The notes under the pieces are model-generated. The model was not told the origin of the DNA. It saw only the letters and a list, made by a program, of their open reading frames with translations, and did not search any database. Below are positions 1 to 7,691 of a stretch of 64,000 nt of DNA, one piece after another (the stretch's first letter is position 1; the number at the start of each line of letters is the position of its first letter). The stretch spans positions 124,001 to 188,000 of the forward strand of contig DASTYC010000050.1 of NCBI GenBank assembly GCA_035765195.1, in the 5' to 3' direction. The position numbers and the translations under genes are program-made. The DNA is from CALAED01 sp035765195. Its GTDB lineage: Bacteria; Actinomycetota; Actinomycetes; Streptosporangiales; Streptosporangiaceae.

Positions 1-670
1 GGGGCCTGCCGTTCGCGGTCTTCGCCCTGCTCACGGCCCGGTAGACGTTGGCGAGGTAGCCGTTGTCGGGGGTCTGCGCGGGGGTCGCGGTCGGCGGCAC
101 CAGGCCGTAGAAGACGCCGTCCGTCTTGTGGGTGTTTCCGGTGTAGGTGTCGGCGTTGAACGCGACGCCGTGCATGTTGGCGTCCGGCCCGTCCGGCTGC
201 GTTTCGCCGACGCCGTCGCGGCTCGCGGCCACGGTGCCGCTGACGTGCGTGCCGTGACTGTCGTTGAACGCCGGATCATAGAAACCGGGAGTCGGGCCGG
301 TCTCGCCGCCCTGGGCCGTCACCGAGAAGTAGCGATCGCCGACCGCGTAGTTCGTATCGAGGCTGCCGTGCTCTCGCATGTGCCCGGCGAAAAAGCCCGA
401 ATCGACGATGCCTATGTTCATCCCGGCGCCGGAATAGCCGGCCGCGTAAGCGAACTCCGCGCCAATCGACACGAGGCCGGAGTCCCGGTTGAATTCCGGG
501 GTACGCCAACTCGCCGGGTCCCCGAGGCGGCCGGGATCTCCTTCATAGGACTCGATCGGCGGCGGCTTGGACGGGTTCGCCAGCGCCGGCTGCGCGACAA
601 CACAGGGCAACACGACCAGCGGCGCCGTCGCCGCGATCAGTGCCGTCTTCGCGCGCTTCGTTGTCGACAC
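1..670 (-). CDS. S8 family (subtilisin-like) serine peptidase, N-terminal part
   Basis: The gene reads leftward and runs off the window edge, leaving about 223 N-terminal residues. The GTG start at 670 has a GAGGAGG ribosome site just upstream. Residues 1-31 form a signal peptide: basic STTKRAK, a hydrophobic stretch, then cleavage near ALA-NP. The catalytic Asp is D90 in NIGIVDSGFF, and the catalytic His is H139 in the hallmark HGTHVSGT. The catalytic Ser lies beyond the window. The family cleaves proteins outside the cell. The long insert between the Asp and His motifs (SLDTNYAVGDRYFSV) resembles large autotransporter-type or actinobacterial secreted subtilisins. No operon partner is visible on this side. 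Confidence 0.9.
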   Translation of the reverse strand, partial: MSTTKRAKTALIAATAPLVVLPCVVAQPALANPSKPPPIESYEGDPGRLGDPASWRTPEFNRDSGLVSIGAEFAYAAGYSGAGMNIGIVDSGFFAGHMREHGSLDTNYAVGDRYFSVTAQGGETGPTPGFYDPAFNDSHGTHVSGTVAASRDGVGETQPDGPDANMHGVAFNADTYTGNTHKTDGVFYGLVPPTATPAQTPDNGYLANVYRAVSRAKTANGRP

Positions 671-1088
671 TCCGGCCTCCTCTGGGATCGATCCGCGCAA
701 ACGGTATATTCGCCTCCATACGGGAGCAACACGTTGGCCGGTAACGGTTAGGCCTCGCGGCGCGAAACGAGCCGGCGCCTCCAGATGCGTTCGACCACGG
801 GGTGTGCCGGCGCGTAGCCGTCCCGCGACGGACGGCACGTCCGGGCGCGATGGACATGCTGATCACCGCCCGGGCCGGGCCCATCCGTGACGGTGCGACA
901 CCGTCTTCGGGGCCGTCGATCCGAAGGGATAAAACCCGGCGTACTCGACCCTCGTACTCGACCCTTTTGGGCTCAGCGGCAATTCGCGAGGCCGAGGGGA
1001 TAGGTCGAGGGATACGCCGGGGAGATACGCGGAGGGGATAAGCCGAGCGGATAAGCCAAGGAGATAGTCGACAACTACCTGTGGTCGC
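671..1088. other. Gene-free spacer with short direct repeats
   Basis: About 420 bases between the start of the S8 peptidase and the end of the leftward LLM gene; no convincing gene on either strand. It holds an exact 12-base direct repeat (GTACTCGACCCT at 941-952 and 954-965). From about 1006 to 1068 there is a degenerate tandem of roughly 13-base units containing GGATA or GAGATA. The peptidase promoter should lie just right of 670. I see no clear terminator. Confidence 0.6.
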
Positions 1089-2126
1089 TCATTCGTGCCG
1101 GCCCGACCGCGGATAATGGCCGATGATGTCGCGGCCGAAGCGGGCCATCTCTTCGTGCTGCGGGGAGAATTGCAGGAGCATGAGATCGACTCCGGCGTCC
1201 TCGTAGGCGCGGACGCGGTCGATGATGTGGTCCGGGGTTCCGATGAGACCCGCCCGCAGACCCCGGTTGGAGACGCTGTACTCCCGCAGCGTCACCTCCG
1301 ACTCCAGGTGCGACCCCTCGATGAAGTCACGGTAGGAGGCGTACGCGTCCGGTGACGCGTGCACGTCCAGGATGCGGGACAACTCGGCCTGCGCCTCCTC
1401 CTCGGTGTCTCGGCAGATGACATATCCGGAGACGCCGAACCGCAGCGGCGGCAGGCCGAGCGCCGATCGGCGGGCGTTCATGTCCGTCACCTTCGCCGAG
1501 ATGACCTCGGGGGGATCGCCGTGCATGACGTACGCGTCGCCGTAGGCCGAGATGACCTCTTTCGCCTTGGGCGACTCGCCGCCCATGTAGACGGCGGGCG
1601 GCCGCGATGGTTTGGGCTCCATCACCGCGCCCTCGAGGTCGTACAGGGGTCCGTGGTGGGTCACGGTCTCCTCGCGCAGCAGTCTGCCGAGCACGTCGAG
1701 CCATTCCCGCGTCCGGGCGTACCGAGCGTCGTGGACGTCGAACGGGGCGCCGTACTGCACCGCCTCGTCCTTCCACCACGAGGAGACGACGTTGAGGCTC
1801 ACCCGTCCCGGGGCGATCGCGTCCAGCGTCGAGATGGCCTTCGCGGTCAGTGCCGGCGGGTGGTAGTTGGGCCGGACCGCGAGCATCAGCTCCACCGCCT
1901 GGGTGACGGCGGCCACCGCCGGCGCCAGCGTCCAGCAGTCCAGTGCTCCCGCTCGATGGCCCTTGATGTCGTTGAGGTTCAGCTCCGCGATCAGTGTCAG
2001 ATCGAAGCCTTGTCGCTCGGCGTCCACGGCCAGGTCGCGGATGTACGGCCAGGTGATGCTCATGCCCTCATCGGGTACGTTGCGCAACCAGCCGCCGAAG
2101 ATCGGCATCCAGTACCCGAACCTCAT
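1089..2126 (-). CDS. LLM-class flavin-dependent monooxygenase (SsuD/SfnG-like)
   Basis: 345 residues, full length for the bacterial luciferase-like family, a TIM barrel that uses reduced FMN (or F420) and oxygen. The N-terminus MRFGYWMPIFGGWLR and the central VVSSWWKDEAVQYG resemble alkanesulfonate and dimethylsulfone monooxygenases, where this region helps bind flavin phosphate. GLIGTPDHIIDRVRAYEDAGVDLMLLQF near the C-terminus is the standard last-strand motif. Its ATG overlaps the stop of the upstream ATP-grasp gene by four bases (ATGA), so the two are probably translationally coupled. Substrate unknown; a sulfonate or sulfone is a family-based guess. The gene faces a long spacer on its 3' side. 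Confidence 0.85.
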   Translation of the reverse strand: MRFGYWMPIFGGWLRNVPDEGMSITWPYIRDLAVDAERQGFDLTLIAELNLNDIKGHRAGALDCWTLAPAVAAVTQAVELMLAVRPNYHPPALTAKAISTLDAIAPGRVSLNVVSSWWKDEAVQYGAPFDVHDARYARTREWLDVLGRLLREETVTHHGPLYDLEGAVMEPKPSRPPAVYMGGESPKAKEVISAYGDAYVMHGDPPEVISAKVTDMNARRSALGLPPLRFGVSGYVICRDTEEEAQAELSRILDVHASPDAYASYRDFIEGSHLESEVTLREYSVSNRGLRAGLIGTPDHIIDRVRAYEDAGVDLMLLQFSPQHEEMARFGRDIIGHYPRSGRHE

Positions 2127-3097
2127 CGACGCGGGGCCCTTCGAGACGCCGCCGCCGCTCCGTTCGCGCCGCTGTGCTGATCGAGCAGCCGGCCCAGGAA
2201 ACGGGCGACCTGACGCGCCGCCGAGCGCGGCGCCACCGCCTCCACCTCGGCGTTGTAGTTGGTGGTGGTGTTCACGTCATAGGTGACCAGCCGGCCGTCG
2301 GCGGTCTCGATGAACTCGAACCCCGCGATCTCGATTCCGTGCCGGCGAGCGAAGTCGAGGTAGCGGCCGATGATCGGGTGGTCGTCGAAGCCGGCCCGCA
2401 GCGCGAACAGGCCCGGCGCCGCGCCATCGGCCGGGTCGCCGGCGTCGAGCGCGCACGCGTCGGCCGGGCACAGCTCGAATCCGCCCCGCGCGATGTCGGC
2501 GGTGATGGCGTAGACGTACTCGCCGCCCACGACCTCGACCCGAGTGATGTACGGCTCGGCCGGCGTCACGTACTCCTGGAGCAAGGTGATCCCGTCGACC
2601 GGCGGCGCATAGTCGGGAGAGTCCACGTGCGCCGCGAAGTCCTCGACCGAGGCGAATCGGCGCACCCCGAGCCCTTTGCCGCCCTGGTTGTGCTTGGTGA
2701 TGAACGGCGCGGGCAGTTTGCCGGCGGCGCTGACCAGTTCGTCCGTGCCCGCCACCGCGATGGTCCGCGGGACGTCGAAACCCGCGGCGCGCAACGCGGC
2801 GTGCTGCTGGGTCTTGCTCACCTCGAGCTCCAGTACGCGCCGGCTGCCCACCACACGGCGGCCGTGCGACTCCAGCCAGCCGAGCACCGCCCGCGCGTGG
2901 TCCTTGGCGAACACATTGCCGCGGGTGTGCGACGAGGCGCTCATCCGGGACCAATACACCCCGGGCGGGGGCTCGGCGTCCAGGTCCAGCGGGCCGCCGC
3001 CGAGCGGCCACTGCTCGTGCGCGACGCCTTCGGCGTCGAAGGCCGCGGCGAGCGGCGGATACCAGTCGGGGTTCTCGTGGAGCACAAAGACCTTCAC
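2123..3097 (-). CDS. ATP-grasp ligase, RimK-like
   Basis: 324 residues. ATP-grasp enzymes form amide or related bonds through an acyl-phosphate. Visible marks are the ATP-binding strand and loop FITKHNQGGKGLGVRR at about residues 130-145, ITLLQEYVTPAEPYITRVEVV, and the metal-binding end GFEFIETADGRLVTYDVNTTTNYN. The N-terminal domain begins MKVFVLHENPDWYPPL, and SRMSASSHTRGN resembles the RimK family. The stop overlaps the start of the downstream LLM monooxygenase, so both proteins probably act together, for example in making or tailoring an amino-acid- or peptide-linked compound. That role is inference. No carrier or precursor peptide gene is visible nearby. Confidence 0.8.
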   Translation of the reverse strand: MKVFVLHENPDWYPPLAAAFDAEGVAHEQWPLGGGPLDLDAEPPPGVYWSRMSASSHTRGNVFAKDHARAVLGWLESHGRRVVGSRRVLELEVSKTQQHAALRAAGFDVPRTIAVAGTDELVSAAGKLPAPFITKHNQGGKGLGVRRFASVEDFAAHVDSPDYAPPVDGITLLQEYVTPAEPYITRVEVVGGEYVYAITADIARGGFELCPADACALDAGDPADGAAPGLFALRAGFDDHPIIGRYLDFARRHGIEIAGFEFIETADGRLVTYDVNTTTNYNAEVEAVAPRSAARQVARFLGRLLDQHSGANGAAAASRRAPRR

Positions 3098-3283
3098 TGG
3101 GTCACCGCCCTACTGCCGGACACCGGTTCCTCGCAGAACATACGAAGCCGGCCTGTCGGCGGATTGGTCGCCGGATGCACGGTCACAAAGTGTCCATCGT
3201 CGGTAGCGCCGCCGGGAACTCCTCCAGCGTATGCGGGCCGGCGGGCGCCGGCGGGCGCCGGCGGGGCCCGGTGGGCCGGCGGG

Positions 3284-4030
3284 CTAATCGTTCGCGGTGA
3301 CCGCGGAACGGCCCGGTCTCCGTGCGCCGCGTCGTCCGGCCGGGCGAGGCGCGGGGTGCTCACCCGGCGCGGTGTTCATCACCATCTTCAGGGCGAGGTC
3401 GGCATAGAACTCGCCGATCTGCTCGGGGGAGTCGGGGCCGTCGAGCCGGTACCAGCGGACGAGGTCGATGCCGAGCGAGAGCATGGCGCGCACGACCCGG
3501 TTGACGTCGACCGACGCGAACGTGCCGTCCGCGACGCCGCGGGTGACGGCGTCGCGGACCACCTCGGCATGCTGGTGGCGCAGTTCGCGGATCTCGTCGT
3601 AGTGCTCGGGGCTCAGCCCGTGGAGTTCGTACTGGCAGACCCGCGCGGCCACGTGATGGCGCGCGTGCCACTCCACGTGCCGGGCGATCATCCCCCGGAG
3701 CCGGTGCGCGGTCGCGGCGGCCTGCTCGGCCTCCGGAACCTGGACGTAGGCGAGCGCGCGCTCGTGCCCTATCCGGCTGATCGCGTAGAGCACCAGTTCC
3801 TTGGTGGGGAAATGCACATAGAGCGCGGCCGGGCTCAACCCGACGCCGGCAGAGATGTCGCGGGTGGTTGTGGCGTGAAAGCCGTTGGCGGCGAAGCACC
3901 GCACCGCGGAGGTCAGCAAACCGCGCTTGACTTCGCCGAACTCCTCGCCCCACAGGTTGGGTGACTCGTCCTGTAGCCGGGGATCGCCCGCCAGGTCCTC
4001 CGGCGTGAAGCGCGCCTGCCGCTTGGGCAT
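3284..4030 (-). CDS. TetR family transcriptional regulator (KstR2-like C-terminus)
   Basis: 248 residues. The N-terminal HTH (about residues 32-78) reads KRGLLTSAVRCFAANGFHATTTRDISAGVGLSPAALYVHFPTKELVLYAI, a textbook TetR DNA-binding domain. The ligand domain has HRLRGMIARHVEWHARHHVAARVCQYELHGL, like TetR regulators of lipid or acyl-CoA metabolism. The Arg/Pro-rich tail after about residue 222 is low complexity. It is transcribed divergently from the LLM oxidoreductase/SMP-30 pair across 189 bases that contain palindromes, so it most likely represses that operon and itself. The ligand is unknown. Confidence 0.9.
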   Translation of the reverse strand: MPKRQARFTPEDLAGDPRLQDESPNLWGEEFGEVKRGLLTSAVRCFAANGFHATTTRDISAGVGLSPAALYVHFPTKELVLYAISRIGHERALAYVQVPEAEQAAATAHRLRGMIARHVEWHARHHVAARVCQYELHGLSPEHYDEIRELRHQHAEVVRDAVTRGVADGTFASVDVNRVVRAMLSLGIDLVRWYRLDGPDSPEQIGEFYADLALKMVMNTAPGEHPAPRPAGRRGARRPGRSAVTAND

Positions 4031-4076
4031 GCCGAGCCTGCCTCCTCGTGAGCCTGACGCGATTCTAACTTCGCCC

Positions 4077-4170
4077 GTGACTCGGTCACGGCAATGGATC
4101 CGACACGTGGATTCGGCGCACGCGACCGTCTTCTGCGTGCCTTGACATGTCTATCACATGATGTGACTAT
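4077..4170 (+). promoter_or_regulatory. Divergent promoter with TetR-type operators
   Basis: A TTGACA -35 hexamer lies at 4142-4147 with a plausible -10 (GACTAT) at 4165-4170, reading toward the LLM gene at 4220. The spacer holds a perfect palindrome TCACAT-G-ATGTGA (4154-4166). A second inverted repeat, GTGAC-TCG-GTCAC, lies at 4077-4089 nearer the TetR gene. A repressor on the first site would block the promoter. That the TetR protein encoded at 3284-4030 binds here is inference. Confidence 0.5.
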
Positions 4171-4219
4171 GCGCTTAGTCAGCACTTGATGATCTTCTTC
4201 TCCACGATGAGGAGTACCC

Positions 4220-5266
4220 ATGCGCACCGGAATCGTGGTGACCGCCCGGCCGGGGATCGAAGACCTCGCCGCGCGGGCCGAGGAGCTGGGGTTCAGCAGC
4301 TTCTGGGTCTACGACACGCCGATGGTCAACGGAGACCCGTTCATCGCGCTCGGGCTGTGCGCGAAGGCGACGAGCCGCATCAAGCTCGGCATCGGAGTCA
4401 CCTCGCCGGCACTGCGCTCGGTACCCGCGGCGGCGGCCGCCGTGTCAAGTTTGAACGCGATCGCCCCAGGCCGCGTCATCTGTGGGATCGGCACCGGCAA
4501 CACGGCGCGCCGGACGCTGGGCATGCTGCCGACCAAGATGGCCGAACTGGAGGCGTTCACCGCGTCGATGCAAGACCTCACGGCCGGCCGGGAGACCGAG
4601 TACACCGAGGGCGAGCGCACTCGGACGATCAAGTTCCTGCACGTCGGCCCCTACGTGAACACCGCCGACCCCGTGGAGTTCGTGGTCGCGGCGTTCGGGC
4701 TCAAGGCCGCCGCGATCGCCGGGCGGCGCGGCACCGGGGTCATTTCCTTCGGCCTGCTCGCCCCGGAGGCGTGGACCGCGTTCGACGCGACGCGCCGGGA
4801 GGCCGCGCGCGCCGCCGGACTGCCTGAGGAGGTCGACTCCTATGTCATGACCTCGCTGCACCTGCTCGGCGAGAACGAGGACCGCTACAGCGACCTGGTC
4901 AAGGACAAGATGGGTCACATCGCCATGGCGCTGTTGACCTTCGCCGCCGACAACCCGTCGTTCGGCGAGTCGCTGGAGCCGGAAGAGGCCGATGCCATGC
5001 GGCGGCTGCTGGAGCGGCGCGGCACGACGGCGACCGACCCCACCCGGCACGCCACGCTCTACCGCAACTACCTGGGGCGCATCCAGCCCGAGGACCGTGA
5101 CCTGATCGTGCCGTCGCTGGTCGACAAGCTGGCGCTGATCGGCACTCGTTCGGAGTTGCGCGATCGCATCGCGGCGATGGAGAAGGCCGGCATCGACGAG
5201 ATCGTCATCCAGCCCGTGGTCGATCCGGAGACCGAGATGTCCGAGCTGGCCAAGCTGATGGCCTGA
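4220..5266 (+). CDS. LLM-class (probably F420-dependent) oxidoreductase
   Basis: 348 residues, full length. A GAGGAG ribosome site precedes the ATG. The N-terminal pattern EELGFSSFWVYDTPMVNGDPFIALGLCAKATSRIKLGIGV and the segment LNAIAPGRVICGIGTGNTARRTLG are typical of actinobacterial F420-dependent members of the luciferase-like family (5,10-methylene-H4MPT reductase relatives). The C-terminal IGTRSELRDRIAAMEKAGIDEIVIQPV closes the barrel. It is 46 bases upstream of the SMP-30 gene on the same strand and divergent from a TetR gene, so the two enzymes probably form a small inducible catabolic operon. F420 rather than FMN is suggested by sequence style only. It is not closely similar to the LLM protein at 1089-2126. 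Confidence 0.85.
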   Translation: MRTGIVVTARPGIEDLAARAEELGFSSFWVYDTPMVNGDPFIALGLCAKATSRIKLGIGVTSPALRSVPAAAAAVSSLNAIAPGRVICGIGTGNTARRTLGMLPTKMAELEAFTASMQDLTAGRETEYTEGERTRTIKFLHVGPYVNTADPVEFVVAAFGLKAAAIAGRRGTGVISFGLLAPEAWTAFDATRREAARAAGLPEEVDSYVMTSLHLLGENEDRYSDLVKDKMGHIAMALLTFAADNPSFGESLEPEEADAMRRLLERRGTTATDPTRHATLYRNYLGRIQPEDRDLIVPSLVDKLALIGTRSELRDRIAAMEKAGIDEIVIQPVVDPETEMSELAKLMA

Positions 5267-5312
5267 CCTGGGTAGTTCCCCATCGACGGCTCACATCCAA
5301 AGGAGGACGAGC

Positions 5313-6197
5313 ATGGCCGATACAGCTGCCACGGTGATCGACGGTTTTTCCTATCTCGAGGGGCCGCGCTGGCACGACGAGCGGATCTGGTTCTCCGACT
5401 TCTACACCCACCAGGTGCTCTCCGTCCGCGAGGACGGTTCCGATCTGCGCGTCGAGGCCGCTGTGCCGCAACAGCCCTCCGGACTCGGGTGGCTGCCCGA
5501 CGGTCGTCTGCTGATCGTGTCCATGCGCGACCGCAAGATCCTGCGCCGCGAGCCCGATGGCACCCTCGTCACCCATGCCGATCTGAGCCGGCTCGCCACC
5601 GGCCATCTCAACGACATGGTCGTCGACGCCCACGGCAGGGTCTACGTGGGCAACTTCGGCTTCGACCTCATGGGGGGCGCCCCGCTCGAGCCGGCCGCAC
5701 TGCACCGAGCCGACCCCGACGGCACGGTGACCGAGGTCGCCGCCGACCTCTGGTTCCCCAACGGAAGCGTGATCACCAAAGACGGGACTCTCCTCGTCAA
5801 CGAAACCTTCGGCAACCGCGTCACGGCGTTCGATCTCGCCGAGGACGGACGGCTCGTCAACCGCCGTACGTGGGCGGAGTTCGGCCCGCTGCCCACTCAG
5901 CGGGAGATCGGGAAGGCGCTGGGCGAGCTCGCGGTGGCCCCCGACGGCTCCTGCCTCGACGCGGAAGGTGCGCTGTGGATCGCCGACGCCCTCGGCGGGC
6001 GACTGATCCGTGTCGTGGAAGGAGGCAAGGTCACCAACGAAGTGCATCCAGGAACCGCCGTCTTCGCGTGCGCCCTCGGCGGATCCAGCGGAAAGACTCT
6101 GTTCGCCTGCGCCGCGCCCGACTTCGACGAACATGCCCGGTCGGCCGCACGTGAGGCACGCTTGATCGCCGTTCAGGTCGCGGTTCCCGGAGCCTGA
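5313..6197 (+). CDS. SMP-30/gluconolactonase family hydrolase
   Basis: 294 residues, the usual length for a six-bladed SMP-30/LRE propeller, a calcium-dependent lactonase fold. Family signatures are FSYLEGPRWHDERIWFSDFYTHQVLSV with the metal-binding Glu at the start, then GHLNDMVVDAHGRVYVGNFGFD, WFPNGSVITKDGTLLVNETFGNRVTAFD and ALWIADALGGRLIRV. AAAGGAGG upstream supports the ATG. It follows the LLM oxidoreductase by 46 bases. A plausible reading is that the oxidoreductase makes a lactone or ester and this enzyme opens it, but the substrate cannot be read from sequence. Confidence 0.88.
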   Translation: MADTAATVIDGFSYLEGPRWHDERIWFSDFYTHQVLSVREDGSDLRVEAAVPQQPSGLGWLPDGRLLIVSMRDRKILRREPDGTLVTHADLSRLATGHLNDMVVDAHGRVYVGNFGFDLMGGAPLEPAALHRADPDGTVTEVAADLWFPNGSVITKDGTLLVNETFGNRVTAFDLAEDGRLVNRRTWAEFGPLPTQREIGKALGELAVAPDGSCLDAEGALWIADALGGRLIRVVEGGKVTNEVHPGTAVFACALGGSSGKTLFACAAPDFDEHARSAAREARLIAVQVAVPGA

Positions 6198-6237
6198 CGC
6201 CCTGCCGACCCGGCCCCTGCTGTGCTGAGATGGGGCC

Positions 6238-7677
6238 GTGGTGCCGTCGTCTTGGCAGGACGTCGACCGTGGGCGATCCACGGAGCGTACGCGGGAGGCC
6301 ACCGAATTCCGTGAGTTCGCGTGGCGGTGGGTATGGCTGGCCTTGGTCATCGGCGGCTGCGCAGGTGTGACGGTCACAGTGCTGTTGTGGGGCGGCACAC
6401 CAGGCGATCACCGTGATGCCCTCGACAAGGGGTGGCGCAGCGCGGCCTCCGTGCTGGCCGTCCTCGCCACCTTGCTGGGCGTCAGCCGGTTGCGGCTCAG
6501 CCAACGCGAACATCGCCGCCAGCTCGCCGCCGACCATGCGGTTCGTGAGGAGGCGACGGCCCGCCACATCACGGAGCTGGCGTCTCAGGCCGGCGAGCAA
6601 CTCGGGAGTCCGCACGCGGCGACACGCATCGGAGCCCTGGCGGCATTGGAACGGCTCGCCGAGACCTACCCTGGGCTGCGGCAAACGGTGGTCGACCAGA
6701 TTTGTTCCTATCTTCGCCGTCCCTTTCACCCGCCTCCCGAGCGGGTGCGCACGCTCACGCAGGCCACGGCGGCTCCCATCGAGGCCGACGGCGGACGAGA
6801 CGGCCACGGCATTGCGGCGCACGACGCGGTCGTCGCCGACCGCCAAGAGCTCGACGTACGCCGCACGGCGCAGGAGATCCTCAGGCAGCACCTGTGGTGG
6901 CCGGCGGCCATCCCGGACGCTCCCGCGACGTTCTGGGACGGGATCGCCGTCGACCTGCGAGACGCCGTGCTCGTCGAATTCAATCTTGGACACTGTCGGA
7001 TGGGTTTTGTCGATCTGACCGACACCGATCTCCATGGCTCAGCGACGTTCACGGAAGCGGTTTTCACATCGGCCGCGCGCTTCGACGGGGCACGATTCGG
7101 CGGCAAAGCCGGCTTCAGCCGGGCGACATTCCAGCGGCGGGCAGAGTTCTCGAACGTCACCTTCGGCGGGAACGCCGTATTCGAAGGGGCGAAATTCCGC
7201 GGCGACGCCTCGTTCAAGCACACAATCTTCGTTGGCGATGCGGATTTCGGTGGTTGGCGCTACTTTCTCGGCGGTGGTTGCCCGTACCACGGGCCAGAGA
7301 AGATCGAGACGCCTGGGGCCGCCTTCCACGGAGCCGCGGTGTTTCAGCGCGCGATCTTCGGTGGGAGAGCCGATTTCCGCGAAACGCACTTCGCGGGTCC
7401 GCCCTTCTTCCAGGAAGCGACCTTCGAGAATGCCGCTGACTTCCATGACGCGACGTTCACATACACCAGCCAGAACACGATCACGACATACTTTCCCGAA
7501 ACCTCACCCGAGGCGGCCGTGACCGTCGACTTCTCTTACGCCTTTATGCTCTACGATATCCGCCTTATCCAACCCGATACATTCCACTCCTGGCCGCCCG
7601 GATGGAAGATCATGTCACCTGACGCCGACCCGCCCGCGCGGCTGGTGTACGCGTTCTGGGAACCACACGCCGTCTGA
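6238..7677 (+). CDS. Membrane-anchored pentapeptide-repeat protein
   Basis: 479 residues from a GTG start 40 bases after the SMP-30 gene. Two N-terminal membrane segments are visible (WVWLALVIGGCAGVTVTVLLW and SAASVLAVLATLLGVSRLRL). A predicted helical stretch follows, with HITELASQAGEQLGSPHAATRIGALAALERLAE, a motif common in actinobacterial pentapeptide proteins. From about residue 270 the chain is a run of A(D/N/R)F-type repeats (AARFDGARF, AGFSRATF, AVFEGAKF, ADFRETHF), which form a right-handed quadrilateral beta-helix. One insertion, WRYFLGGGCPYHGPEK, interrupts the helix. The role is unknown; a scaffold or protein-binding surface facing the cytoplasm is likely. Confidence 0.8.
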   Translation: MVPSSWQDVDRGRSTERTREATEFREFAWRWVWLALVIGGCAGVTVTVLLWGGTPGDHRDALDKGWRSAASVLAVLATLLGVSRLRLSQREHRRQLAADHAVREEATARHITELASQAGEQLGSPHAATRIGALAALERLAETYPGLRQTVVDQICSYLRRPFHPPPERVRTLTQATAAPIEADGGRDGHGIAAHDAVVADRQELDVRRTAQEILRQHLWWPAAIPDAPATFWDGIAVDLRDAVLVEFNLGHCRMGFVDLTDTDLHGSATFTEAVFTSAARFDGARFGGKAGFSRATFQRRAEFSNVTFGGNAVFEGAKFRGDASFKHTIFVGDADFGGWRYFLGGGCPYHGPEKIETPGAAFHGAAVFQRAIFGGRADFRETHFAGPPFFQEATFENAADFHDATFTYTSQNTITTYFPETSPEAAVTVDFSYAFMLYDIRLIQPDTFHSWPPGWKIMSPDADPPARLVYAFWEPHAV

Positions 7678-7691
7678 CCTTGGACGCCGGG

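Noticed and set aside
3230..3290. GGCGGGCGCC-rich repeats before the TetR stop
   Set aside because: Simple G+C-rich sequence without clean unit or symmetry beyond what this genome shows widely.
2174..3964. 596-codon + strand open frame
   Set aside because: It lies across the ATP-grasp and TetR genes on the opposite strand, both of which have clear family motifs.
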